Shown here: piece by piece, positions 8,314-16,082 of the stretch
Position numbering within the stretch: position 1 is the stretch's first letter
Layout of the letters: every line of letters begins with the position of its first letter
NCBI GenBank assembly: GCA_039811225.1
Contig: JBDHYG010000014.1
Location: forward strand, 1 to 64,000
Origin: JAFDXJ01 sp039811225
GTDB lineage: Bacteria > Bacteroidota > Bacteroidia > Chitinophagales > Chitinophagaceae
Direction of reading: 5' to 3'
Length of the DNA stretch: 64,000 bases
Position numbers and translations under genes: made by a program
The notes under the pieces: generated by a model
Databases searched by the model: none
What the model saw: the letters and a program-made list of their open reading frames with translations, nothing else
What the model was told of the DNA's origin: nothing

Positions 8314-9234
8314 ATGCGAAAATCATTTACCTATTGCCTGACGTTATTCACGATTGCGGGTTTTATTTCCTGCCAGGGAAAAAGTCAGCCGGCATTAACG
8401 ACAGCATCCAATGGAAAAAGTCTTTTATGGGAAGTATCGGGAAATGGTTTGCAACAACCGTCTTATATTTTTGGTACGATGCATTTATTGTGCGCACAAG
8501 ATGCTCAACTGAGCCAGGCTTTGAAAACTGTTATTCGTACTGTTCATGAAATTTATTTTGAAATAGATTTAGATGACCTGGGTGAATTGTTCAATGGGGC
8601 TACCCTGGGCATTATGCATAATGATACAACACTCAGCGACCTTGTCTCAAGTGACGCATATAATCGTATCCGTCTTTTCTTTGAAGAACATGATATGGCC
8701 ATGCAATTTCGCATGATGCAAAATCTGCAACCGATGTTATTGAGTTCACTGGTATACCAGGCTTTATTGCCCTGCACGCAAACGGAAGGCATGGAAATGG
8801 CCATTATGCAATGGGCGCATGAGCAGCAAAAAGAAATCAAAGGCCTGGAAACAGCTGCATTCCAGGTGAGTATTTTACAGGAGATTCCATATGAGAAACA
8901 AGCCGCCGATTTAGTCAATACCATTGATAGTATTGCTGGGGGCAGCAAGAAAATCGAAGAAATGATTCGGCTGTATAACGCACAGGACCTGGATGCATTG
9001 CTGGACTTTACACTTAAAACAGATGGTGGTGAATCTCCCGAGATACAGGATAAAATGATTTTTCAGCGCAATCTAAACTGGGCTACGCTTTTCCCGACTA
9101 TTACCAAAGACAAATCATTGTTGATTGCAGTGGGAGCCGGTCACCTGGGCGGCCAATCCGGGTTATTGGCATTGCTGAAGAAAGCAGGATATACACTCCG
9201 GCCAATTGAAAATGTACCAACGGAAACCTTATAA
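8314..9234 (+). CDS. TraB/GumN family lipoprotein
   Basis: A 306-residue predicted lipoprotein: a basic start, hydrophobic stretch and lipobox GFISC with the acylated cysteine at about residue 20. The mature part carries the TraB/GumN marks: the SYIFGTMHLL motif near the N-terminus, a central conserved QALLPCTQTEGMEMA segment, and a C-terminal AVGAGHLGG motif. The fold is related to Tiki/TraB metalloproteases in which the GTMH and GAGH histidines are important; actual activity here is unknown. It stands alone: terminator upstream, and it converges with the LytTR regulator gene ten bases beyond its stop codon. Confidence 0.85.
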   Translation: MRKSFTYCLTLFTIAGFISCQGKSQPALTTASNGKSLLWEVSGNGLQQPSYIFGTMHLLCAQDAQLSQALKTVIRTVHEIYFEIDLDDLGELFNGATLGIMHNDTTLSDLVSSDAYNRIRLFFEEHDMAMQFRMMQNLQPMLLSSLVYQALLPCTQTEGMEMAIMQWAHEQQKEIKGLETAAFQVSILQEIPYEKQAADLVNTIDSIAGGSKKIEEMIRLYNAQDLDALLDFTLKTDGGESPEIQDKMIFQRNLNWATLFPTITKDKSLLIAVGAGHLGGQSGLLALLKKAGYTLRPIENVPTETL

Positions 9235-9244
9235 ATCTTTTTAC

Positions 9245-9970
9245 TTAAATACCCAGGCTTTCCCGTAATTTTTTGTAACCCGCTTTACTCACCGGGATTT
9301 TTGCGCCATTGGTTAATAAAACCAGGTGCCCTTCTTTTTCATAGGGATCAATATGTGTGACCATTTGTGTATTGATAAGAAAGGAACGATGTACCCGTAC
9401 AAACTGGCCCGGAGGCAGGTTCTCTTCAAAGTAGCCCATTGTTTTTTTCTTGAGAAATGTATTTTCCTTCGTGATGATTTTTACATAATCATCGGCTGCT
9501 TCCAGGTAAAAAATTTGTACCGTGGGAATAATGCGTATTTTATTTCCATCCTTAACCACGATTCTGTTTGTCTGGGCAGTTAAGGGTAATGATTGAATAA
9601 AAGCCGAACGTTCCTGGTTGTTGTTTTGTTGCATGGCTTTTTGCATGGCTTTATCAAAACGCTCCTTGCTGAAAGGTTTCAATAAATAATCAATGGCATG
9701 TGCTTCGAATGCTTTCATGGCATACTCTTCAAAAGCGGTGCAAAAAATAACCTGTGGAGGATTTTCAAGAAGCTCCAACATTTCAAAGCCTGTAATACGC
9801 GGCATTTGAATATCCAGGAAAACCAAATCGGGATGTGCTTCCTGGATACTTTTCAACCCTTCAAAGCCATCGTTACAATCTTCCAGGATTTCTATTTCCG
9901 GGTAGGTTTTTAAATATTCCCGTATGACTAAACGGGCCAGGGGTTCATCATCTATAATTAATACTTTCAT
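9245..9970 (-). CDS. LytTR-type response regulator
   Basis: A 241-residue regulator. The receiver domain (1-115) has acidic residues D7/D8, phospho-acceptor D53 in LVFLDIQMP, T78 and K98 (LLKPF). The C-terminal LytTR DNA-binding domain (about 140-241) shows the family pattern IFYLEAADDYVKI and FVRVHRSFLINTQMV. It overlaps the kinase gene by four bases (ATGA), so the two are translationally coupled and form a two-component pair, the last genes of a four-gene operon. Target genes cannot be named; LytTR regulators commonly control envelope and surface functions. Confidence 0.95.
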   Translation of the reverse strand: MKVLIIDDEPLARLVIREYLKTYPEIEILEDCNDGFEGLKSIQEAHPDLVFLDIQMPRITGFEMLELLENPPQVIFCTAFEEYAMKAFEAHAIDYLLKPFSKERFDKAMQKAMQQNNNQERSAFIQSLPLTAQTNRIVVKDGNKIRIIPTVQIFYLEAADDYVKIITKENTFLKKKTMGYFEENLPPGQFVRVHRSFLINTQMVTHIDPYEKEGHLVLLTNGAKIPVSKAGYKKLRESLGI

Positions 9971-11007
9971 GATTGTGGGATAGATATTGTCGTGATAAAA
10001 TCCGTCGCGTTTTTTTGTGTTGCTACCAAATCCTGCCTGCCAAAGAGAAGCGCCAATCTTTCACGTACAGCACGCAAGCCAAATCCGGTTCCATGCAGGG
10101 GTAAGGCCAGTTCCGGGTCATACGGATTTTGTACCTGAATGATCAGCAGGTTGTTTGAAAACTGCGCATTCAATGAAATACAAACCGGGCCGGTAGAATC
10201 ATACAGGCCAAATTTAATGGCATTTTCCATTACGGGTTGTAAGAGCATATTAGGTATTTTCATTTCCCATAATGTTTCCGCTTCTATATGAATGGCTGTT
10301 TCCAATCGATGGCCAAAACGTACTTTTTCAATTTCAAGATACAAATGCAGGTATTCCAATTCCTCTTTCAATGTAATCATTTGTGTATCATCTTTTCGCA
10401 GGCTTCCCCGTAGAAAATCAGAAAGCTGATGGATCATTTTGCGTGCTTTCTCGGGGTTGGCAATCGTGAGGGCACTGATTGAATTTAAAGCATTAAATAA
10501 AAAATGGGGTTGCAACTGATTGCGCAGGGATTTCAATTCAGCCTGTCGTAAATGTTTTTCTGTTTCCTGTTTCCGGTTGTCCAGCAGGGTGCGTTCCCGT
10601 TCTGAATGCCAGGTTAAACTGATCATGGCAGCACTGCTTGTCAACAAAAAGGCGATACTTATACGCAATCCGGTTGATAATTGCAGCATCGATACATATG
10701 CCGCATCGTTTTTATATATCAACCACAAAATAAAGCGGAGACTCAAAAACCAAAGTACAACTAATGTAGCGCTGAGTACAATTACATAAATATATTTTTC
10801 TTTTCGGGGTAAATAAAACCGCATATTATTAAATATGAGTAAACAACAGGCAGCGAGTAAAAAATTACTGACTATGCTGTCCACCATAGCCTGTGTAAGA
10901 GGTACACCAAAACCAACTAATACCATGGTATGGACAACAGCCCAATTCACCCACCAGGCCAGGATGATGAGTGCATACCGTTTGCTATTTTGTGTCGAAA
11001 TTGACAA
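9967..11007 (-). CDS. LytS-like sensor histidine kinase (His_kinase family)
   Basis: A 346-residue membrane kinase. Four hydrophobic segments (about residues 11-31, 45-60, 72-98 and 112-133) are followed by a short linker and the His_kinase dimerisation motif LRNQLQPHFLFNALNSIS with the phospho-acceptor H168. The ATPase domain carries an N-box (LLQPVMENAIKFG) and a glycine-rich GTGFGLRAVRERL loop. There is no periplasmic sensor domain, so the signal is probably sensed within the membrane or passed by a partner, perhaps the LiaF-like protein encoded upstream in the same operon. It starts four bases after the DUF4288 gene and overlaps its response regulator. Confidence 0.94.
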   Translation of the reverse strand: MSISTQNSKRYALIILAWWVNWAVVHTMVLVGFGVPLTQAMVDSIVSNFLLAACCLLIFNNMRFYLPRKEKYIYVIVLSATLVVLWFLSLRFILWLIYKNDAAYVSMLQLSTGLRISIAFLLTSSAAMISLTWHSERERTLLDNRKQETEKHLRQAELKSLRNQLQPHFLFNALNSISALTIANPEKARKMIHQLSDFLRGSLRKDDTQMITLKEELEYLHLYLEIEKVRFGHRLETAIHIEAETLWEMKIPNMLLQPVMENAIKFGLYDSTGPVCISLNAQFSNNLLIIQVQNPYDPELALPLHGTGFGLRAVRERLALLFGRQDLVATQKNATDFITTISIPQS

Positions 11008-11011
11008 TGGT

Positions 11012-11371
11012 TTAAATTAAATATTCAGTTTTATTCAAACTATCTTCCAACAAGCCGGCTGCCTGTGTACGTATCCATTTGAGATAATTGGCAGGTTGTT
11101 CTGTTTCAAAAATCCGGGAAAATACTTCTGTCCCTTCCTGGCATTCATCTATCTGATATAAATCGGTAACATCTACAAATTGCCAGCATACCGGCTTTTG
11201 TAGTTCATTTAAAAATTGATCTTCTTCCCGGTGCCCCAGTTTACGGGCCTTTTGAAAAGCGTCAAAGCGGTCTTCTGCAAAAATGATTCTTAACTGTTCA
11301 TCAAACTGTGGTGTGTGGTCACCATCAGCACAACGAATACGAAATACGATTTTAGCAAGATAGGATGACAT
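11012..11371 (-). CDS. DUF4288 domain protein
   Basis: A 119-residue soluble protein with the DUF4288 pattern: YLAKIVFRIRCADGDHTPQF near the N-terminus, then an aromatic/acidic core (WQFVDVTDLYQIDE). The frame extends upstream to 11443, but the family begins at MSSYLAK, so I chose the ATG at 11371; the longer start would also overlap the preceding gene. The family has no known function. Its place between a LiaF-like protein and a kinase, four bases before the latter, makes a link with the two-component system worth testing, though it could be a passenger. Confidence 0.8.
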   Translation of the reverse strand: MSSYLAKIVFRIRCADGDHTPQFDEQLRIIFAEDRFDAFQKARKLGHREEDQFLNELQKPVCWQFVDVTDLYQIDECQEGTEVFSRIFETEQPANYLKWIRTQAAGLLEDSLNKTEYLI

Positions 11372-11414
11372 GGTATTACATTGAACGGTTAGAGAAATTT
11401 CAGTGATTCTTTTT

Positions 11415-12158
11415 TTAGTTTGTTGTGATTTCAATACCACCAAACAAGGAAGTACCTCTCAGGATTAGCACTTTATTGGTATCAATAATTGCAGAAGCGA
11501 TATTTCTTTTATCTTCAAAACCCCCTAACACTGCATTCACTTCACTCTTGATTTCCCAGTTTGCCGGCACCATTAATTTTGTACCACCAAATACCTGTGT
11601 GATTTCGAGAATGGCTGGTTGTTGTATATCGGCTAAAGTCAGGTCCAATTCAGTGCCTCCCATAAAACAGATAATATTTCCTCCTTTAAAATTTTTTGAC
11701 AGAATTTTTTTCTTGATACCTCCCAGGAAAGCACTCATATCCATATAGTTGTTCTCGTCATCGGGAGAATTGGTTGCCGGGCTCGTTGTGCCGGGCGTGG
11801 GTGGCATATCCTGCCGGGGAAAATGCCTGTGCCGGCTGCACCTGTTCTTACGAAGGATTATAAAAATACCAAAACAGATAAGCGCTATGGGCCATAGGTA
11901 TTGATGAAATTGGCTATGCAGATTATTGTCCAATAAAAATACGGCACCCAAAAAAATCAAAATAATCCATCCGTTACTTTTGAAACCATTATTCAAGCCG
12001 GATAATAATCCGATACCAACCAGGATCATGGGCCAATCGAAAAACCAGGTTGGAAAAGGGAATCCCATTCTTTTTGCAAATAATAATATACCAATAGCAA
12101 TGATGAATATGCCGACCCAAATTCGTTTATTGGATCTCGGATTAGTAGGCTGTGTCAT
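11415..12158 (-). CDS. LiaF-like membrane protein (LiaI/LiaF-type TM region plus C-terminal beta domain)
   Basis: A 247-residue protein. The N-terminal half has about four membrane segments (IWVGIFIIAIGILLFAKR; WPMILVGIGLLSG; WIILIFLGAVFLL; YLWPIALICFGIFIIL), then a proline/threonine-rich linker and a C-terminal half resembling the LiaF cell-wall-antibiotic-response domain (AFLGGIKKKI; CFMGGTELDLTLAD; VFGGTKLMVP; SLFGGIEITT: repeated GG turns of a beta-helix-like fold). In Firmicutes LiaF inhibits a LiaSR two-component system that senses envelope damage; here the downstream LytS/LytR pair suggests an analogous arrangement. The ATG at 12158 fits; the frame continues to 12197 but would run through the promoter. 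Confidence 0.82.
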   Translation of the reverse strand: MTQPTNPRSNKRIWVGIFIIAIGILLFAKRMGFPFPTWFFDWPMILVGIGLLSGLNNGFKSNGWIILIFLGAVFLLDNNLHSQFHQYLWPIALICFGIFIILRKNRCSRHRHFPRQDMPPTPGTTSPATNSPDDENNYMDMSAFLGGIKKKILSKNFKGGNIICFMGGTELDLTLADIQQPAILEITQVFGGTKLMVPANWEIKSEVNAVLGGFEDKRNIASAIIDTNKVLILRGTSLFGGIEITTN

Positions 12159-12176
12159 AATTTTTGATTTATGATG

Positions 12177-12208
12177 TAAAAGTAATATGCACCCCAAAGT
12201 AGTACAAA
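12177..12208 (-). promoter_or_regulatory. Promoter (TTTG-N20-TACTTTTA) for the LiaF-DUF4288-LytS-LytR operon
   Basis: On the minus strand TTTG (12205-12208) is separated by 20 bases from TACTTTTA (12177-12184), one base off the -7 consensus. It lies 18 bases before the ATG at 12158. Exactly the same spacing and the same -7 variant ending in A occur before the receiver gene at 25034 and the sorting-domain gene at 54663. Confidence 0.55.
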
Positions 12209-12268
12209 TGCTATTAGGTTACTCTACGGAAAACAGAGGTAAACGGCAGGAAAAAGTCGGTAAAAGAA

Positions 12269-13081
12269 TTACACACTCACCTGGAATTCCCGCAAGGCAT
12301 CATTCAGGCTGGTTTTCACATCCGTACTTTCTTTGCGTTTACCGATGATGAGAGCACAATTTACCTGGTAGGGGCCGGCAGGGAACTCTTTGGTATAACT
12401 ACCGGGAATTACAACACTCCGGGCGGGAACACGGCCTTTATACGTGATCGGTTTTTCACCGCTTACGTCAATTATTTTAGTGGATTGTGTTAATACAACA
12501 TTAGCTCCCAATACAGCTTCTTTTTCTACAATAACTCCTTCGACAATTATGCAACGGCTCCCGATAAAGCAATTATCTTCTACAATCACCGGTGTGGCTT
12601 GCAAGGGTTCCAGCACACCACCAATACCCACGCCACCACTTAAATGCACATGCTTCCCGATCTGTGCACAACTTCCTACGGTAGCCCATGTGTCTACCAT
12701 GGTTCCTTCATCTACATAAGCGCCTATATTTACATAGCTGGGCATCAATATCACCTGGGGCGCCAGGTAAGCGCCATACCGCGCAACAGCATGTGGTACC
12801 GCACGCACTCCTAATGACTGATAATCTTTTTTCAAGGCCATTTTATCATAAAACTCAAATGGCGGAAGACTAAATGTTTCCATTTTTTGAATAGCGAAAT
12901 ACAAGAGGATAGCCTGCTTTACCCATTCCACAGGTTGCCAGGTGCCCGCTTTCTTTTCCGCGGCACGCAGGCGGCCTTTGTCTACTTCTTCCAAAACAGC
13001 CCGGATGGCATGGCTATATTTCTCGTCTATCAGTAAGGTACGGTCATTCCACACCTGTTCAATCAGTTCCTGTAATTCCAT
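12269..13081 (-). CDS. dapD: 2,3,4,5-tetrahydropyridine-2,6-dicarboxylate N-succinyltransferase
   Basis: A 270-residue cytoplasmic enzyme of the succinylase branch of lysine and diaminopimelate synthesis, transferring succinyl from succinyl-CoA to tetrahydrodipicolinate. The N-terminal helical part (IEQVWNDRTLL) is followed from about residue 100 by a left-handed beta-helix made of hexapeptide repeats (VNIGAYVDEGTMVDTWATVG; AQIGKHVHLSGGVGIGGVL; CFIGSRCIIVEGVIV). The segment SYVNIGAYVDEGTMVD is characteristic of DapD. No other dap gene is in the window. A -7 box lies 12 bases before the start. Confidence 0.96.
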   Translation of the reverse strand: MELQELIEQVWNDRTLLIDEKYSHAIRAVLEEVDKGRLRAAEKKAGTWQPVEWVKQAILLYFAIQKMETFSLPPFEFYDKMALKKDYQSLGVRAVPHAVARYGAYLAPQVILMPSYVNIGAYVDEGTMVDTWATVGSCAQIGKHVHLSGGVGIGGVLEPLQATPVIVEDNCFIGSRCIIVEGVIVEKEAVLGANVVLTQSTKIIDVSGEKPITYKGRVPARSVVIPGSYTKEFPAGPYQVNCALIIGKRKESTDVKTSLNDALREFQVSV

Positions 13082-13093
13082 TTCTTTTTTTTA

Positions 13094-13101
13094 CAAACAT
13101 A
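13094..13101 (-). promoter_or_regulatory. Candidate -7 box (TATGTTTG) for dapD
   Basis: Exact TAnnTTTG match on the minus strand; 12 bases separate it from the dapD ATG, giving a predicted leader of only a few bases. Confidence 0.45.
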
Positions 13102-13182
13102 AAAAATCAAAAAGTGTATATGCGTAGTTTTTTCTTATTAATGGAAAGATAAATGCATTTTTGCAGGGAAAGATTTCATAGC

Positions 13183-14337
13183 ATGCAGATAGCTTTTGAT
13201 GCCAAGCGGGCTTTTACGAATGGTACGGGATTGGGCCATTACAGCCGCACACTGATGCGGTCACTGGCAACATTTCATCCGGAGCATGGCTATTTTGCCT
13301 GCACCCCGGAAATTACCAATCGTTTTGATATTGCCGGCTTACCCAATATGCAGATTCTTTCGCCTCGGTCTTTTCCGGCCACTACCTTTCGGGCGCTCTG
13401 GCGGAGTAGCTGGGTAAAAAAAGAATTGACAAAAAACGGAATTGATTTATATCATGGCCTGAGCCATGAAATCCCTACCGGAATGCAACGCTTGCCATTG
13501 AAAACAGTGGTGACTATGCATGATTTGATTTTTGAACGTTACCCGGCACAATATCCCTTCATTGACCGGATGATTTATCGCCGGAAATTTCAATATGCCT
13601 GCCGCTATGCAGATACCATCATTGCTATCAGCCGGCAAACAAAAAATGATTTAGTGGAAATGTATAAAGTGCCGGAAGAAAAAATAGTTGTATGTTACCA
13701 AAGTTGCCATGAACATTTTTTTCATCCGGTAGCGGAAGCAGAAAAACAACGGGTTAAAAAACTGTATGGTTTACCGGATCGTTTTTTTCTCTATACCGGT
13801 TCGATTATTGAACGAAAAAATTTACTCACGATATGCCGGGCTATGGCTTTGCTTGATCCAAATGAAGTAATACCTTTAGTGGTGATCGGTGACGGAGGCT
13901 CTTACAAAAGGAAAGTCAGCCAATACATAGCAGAAAAACAACTTAGCCATAAAGTGATTTTTTTAAGTGATCAAAAAACTTCACGGGAACTCCCGGGATA
14001 TCGGTTGGCAACGGATTTCCCGGCAATTTACCAGCAGGCATTGTGTATGATTTATCCTTCTATGTTCGAGGGTTTTGGCATACCGGTACTGGAAGCGCTT
14101 TGCAGCAGGATACCAGTGATTACTTCCAACATATCGAGTATGCCGGAAGCCGGTGGGGAAGGAGCTTTGTACATTTCGCCGGAAGATGAAAAGCAATTGG
14201 CCACCTATATGCACGAGATGATGCACAATGAAAGTTTACGACAGGAATTAATTGTAAAAGGCTGGGCACAGGCACAACAATTTACAGTAGAGAAATGTGC
14301 GCATGCCGTGATGCAGGTGTATCGAACAGTAAAATAA
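13183..14337 (+). CDS. Glycosyltransferase family 4 (GT-B fold)
   Basis: A 384-residue retaining glycosyltransferase. The N-terminus (MQIAFDAKRAFTNGTGLGHY) has the glycine-rich loop of the acceptor half; the C-terminal half has the GT4 pattern FLYTGSIIERKNL, then MIYPSMFEGFGIPVLEAL, where the EGFG-x7-E segment binds the nucleotide-sugar donor. Mannosyl- and glucosyl-transferases of this family build surface glycans; the sugar is not predictable here. The frame opens at 13153, but the ATG at 13183 gives the family N-terminus. It is five bases upstream of the sua5-like gene, so the two are cotranscribed. Confidence 0.9.
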   Translation: MQIAFDAKRAFTNGTGLGHYSRTLMRSLATFHPEHGYFACTPEITNRFDIAGLPNMQILSPRSFPATTFRALWRSSWVKKELTKNGIDLYHGLSHEIPTGMQRLPLKTVVTMHDLIFERYPAQYPFIDRMIYRRKFQYACRYADTIIAISRQTKNDLVEMYKVPEEKIVVCYQSCHEHFFHPVAEAEKQRVKKLYGLPDRFFLYTGSIIERKNLLTICRAMALLDPNEVIPLVVIGDGGSYKRKVSQYIAEKQLSHKVIFLSDQKTSRELPGYRLATDFPAIYQQALCMIYPSMFEGFGIPVLEALCSRIPVITSNISSMPEAGGEGALYISPEDEKQLATYMHEMMHNESLRQELIVKGWAQAQQFTVEKCAHAVMQVYRTVK

Positions 14338-14342
14338 TTGAT

Positions 14343-14909
14343 ATGGATTTCCAAGAAGATATCCGGGAATGCCTGACGGTTTTAAAAAATGGGGGCGTTA
14401 TTTTATATCCTACTGATACGATTTGGGGCCTGGGTTGTGATGCCACTAATCCGGGGGCGGTTGAAAAAATCATCCGACTGAAAAACAGGCCGGCAGAAAA
14501 AAGTTTTGTGGTACTGGTGGCTGATGAGCGGGATGTGTTGAAATATACTGCAGCACCGGATTTGGCTGTTTTTGATTTTATAGGGAACCAGGAAAAGCCG
14601 GTAACCGTTATATATGCACATGCGATTGGAATTGCTGAAAATGCCGTGGCGGATGATGGTTCAGTTGCGATACGTATTGTGCAGGATGCATTTTGCCGGG
14701 CATTGATCCGGCGATTCCGGAAACCCATTATCAGTACTTCCGTAAATTTATCAGGAGAAAAAGCGGCCCGCATTTTCCCGGAAATCAACCCGGCTATATT
14801 GCAGGCGGTTGATTATGCGGTACGTTATCGGCGTACTGATACAGCCGCACATGCAGCATCCATGTTGATCCGTTGGGAAAATGGCATACCGGATATTATA
14901 CGCAGGTAG
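14343..14909 (+). CDS. L-threonylcarbamoyladenylate synthase (Sua5/YrdC/YwlC)
   Basis: A 188-residue YrdC-fold enzyme that makes threonylcarbamoyl-AMP from threonine, bicarbonate and ATP, the first step of t6A37 modification of ANN-decoding tRNAs. Marks are GGVILYPTDTIWGLGCDA near the N-terminus, the RLKNRPAEKSFVVLV lysine/arginine nucleotide-binding strand and the ISTSVNLSG loop. It lacks the extra C-terminal Sua5 domain, so it is the short form. The frame extends upstream to 14295, inside the glycosyltransferase gene; ATG 14343 gives the proper N-terminus. Confidence 0.94.
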   Translation: MDFQEDIRECLTVLKNGGVILYPTDTIWGLGCDATNPGAVEKIIRLKNRPAEKSFVVLVADERDVLKYTAAPDLAVFDFIGNQEKPVTVIYAHAIGIAENAVADDGSVAIRIVQDAFCRALIRRFRKPIISTSVNLSGEKAARIFPEINPAILQAVDYAVRYRRTDTAAHAASMLIRWENGIPDIIRR

Positions 14910-14950
14910 AACAAAAAAAGGGATCATTTTTACAGTGCATTATACTTTCC

Positions 14951-14958
14951 TATATTTG
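14951..14958 (+). promoter_or_regulatory. Candidate -7 box (TATATTTG) for pdhA
   Basis: Exact TAnnTTTG match 23 bases before the GTG start at 14982, with a T-run (14927-14931) at about the -33 distance. Confidence 0.5.
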
Positions 14959-14981
14959 CCATAATTCAAAATTTTGATACA

Positions 14982-15977
14982 GTGCCTACAAAATTCACAA
15001 AAGAGACCTATCTATATTGGTATAGCCTCATGCAATTGATTCGCCAGTTTGAATTGAAAGCAGAAGAGATGTATAAAATGGAAGGAAAGATCCGTGGATT
15101 TTTCCATGCTTATATTGGCCAGGAAGCTATTGCTGCCGGTTGTATGACAGCCACCCGCCCGGAAGATCCTTTTGTTACCGCTTATCGGGATCATGGCCTG
15201 GCCATGGCCAAAGGAGTTTCAGCCGATGCCTCGATGGCAGAATTATATGGAAAAGCCACCGGCTGTGCCAAAGGAAAGGGAGGAAGTATGCACTTTTTTA
15301 GTAAAGAGCATTTCTTCTTTGGCGGTCATGGTATTGTTGGGGCACAAATCGGCACCGGCGCCGGCCTGGCTTTTGCAGAAAAATATAAAAACACCGATAA
15401 TGTGGTTTTGTGCTTTTTTGGGGATGGGGCAGCCAGGCAGGGTATGTTGCACGAAGTATTTAACCTGGCCATGCTTTGGAAATTACCGGTAGTATTTATT
15501 TGTGAAAATAATAATTATGCAATGGGTACTTCCATAGAAAGGACCTCTAATGTAATTGATATTTATACCCTCGCCGATGCTTATGATATGCCGGCCGATA
15601 ATGCGGATGGAATGAGTGCGGAAGCAGTACATGAAGCCATTTCCCGTGCTGTTAAGCGCGCACGCGAAGGAGATGGACCTACCTTGCTGGAAATGAAAAC
15701 ATACCGCTATAAAGGCCATTCCATATCTGATCCCCAGAAATACAGGACGAAGGAAGAAGTAGAAGAGTATAAGGATAAAGATCCGATCAGCCAGGTACTG
15801 AAGACCATTTATGACAATAAATTTGCCACGAAAGAAGAAATTGAAGCTATTGATAAGAGTGTACAGGAAAAAGTAGAAGCCAGTGTAAAATTTGCGGAAG
15901 AAAGCCCCTTACCGGATTTGGATGAGCTGTTGAAGGATGTCTATATAGATCCACATTATCCTTTTATTACAGATTAA
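14982..15977 (+). CDS. pdhA: Pyruvate dehydrogenase E1 component, alpha subunit
   Basis: A 331-residue alpha subunit of the thiamine-diphosphate-dependent E1 enzyme of the pyruvate dehydrogenase complex. It shows the ThDP motif GDGAARQGMLHE...CENNNYAMGT (about residues 145-180), the GGSMHFF and GGHGIVGAQ segments of the active site, and the YRYKGHSISDPQKYR loop. The start is GTG: no in-frame ATG precedes the conserved TYLYWYSLMQLIRQFE helix, and the -7 box sits at a suitable distance. The beta subunit gene is not adjacent; an E2 gene lies 18 kb away (33789). The complex must be encoded at scattered sites. Confidence 0.95.
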   Translation: MPTKFTKETYLYWYSLMQLIRQFELKAEEMYKMEGKIRGFFHAYIGQEAIAAGCMTATRPEDPFVTAYRDHGLAMAKGVSADASMAELYGKATGCAKGKGGSMHFFSKEHFFFGGHGIVGAQIGTGAGLAFAEKYKNTDNVVLCFFGDGAARQGMLHEVFNLAMLWKLPVVFICENNNYAMGTSIERTSNVIDIYTLADAYDMPADNADGMSAEAVHEAISRAVKRAREGDGPTLLEMKTYRYKGHSISDPQKYRTKEEVEEYKDKDPISQVLKTIYDNKFATKEEIEAIDKSVQEKVEASVKFAEESPLPDLDELLKDVYIDPHYPFITD

Positions 15978-16082
15978 CCCTTGAATCCCGGTTCGTTAAA
16001 TTCTCAAAATAAATTGGGCTATTTGCCTGATAAGCCGCACCTTTGCCGACAAATTTTTAAAAGTTAAATTCTTTATTTTCTT

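Noticed and set aside
14282..14788. 168-codon minus-strand open frame over the sua5-like gene
   Set aside because: Shadow of a well-supported gene; composition is serine/threonine-rich as expected from antisense reading.
15981..15994. Sequence resembling a tRNA T-arm (ttgaatcccggttcg region)
   Set aside because: No acceptor stem, D arm or anticodon arm can be formed around it.
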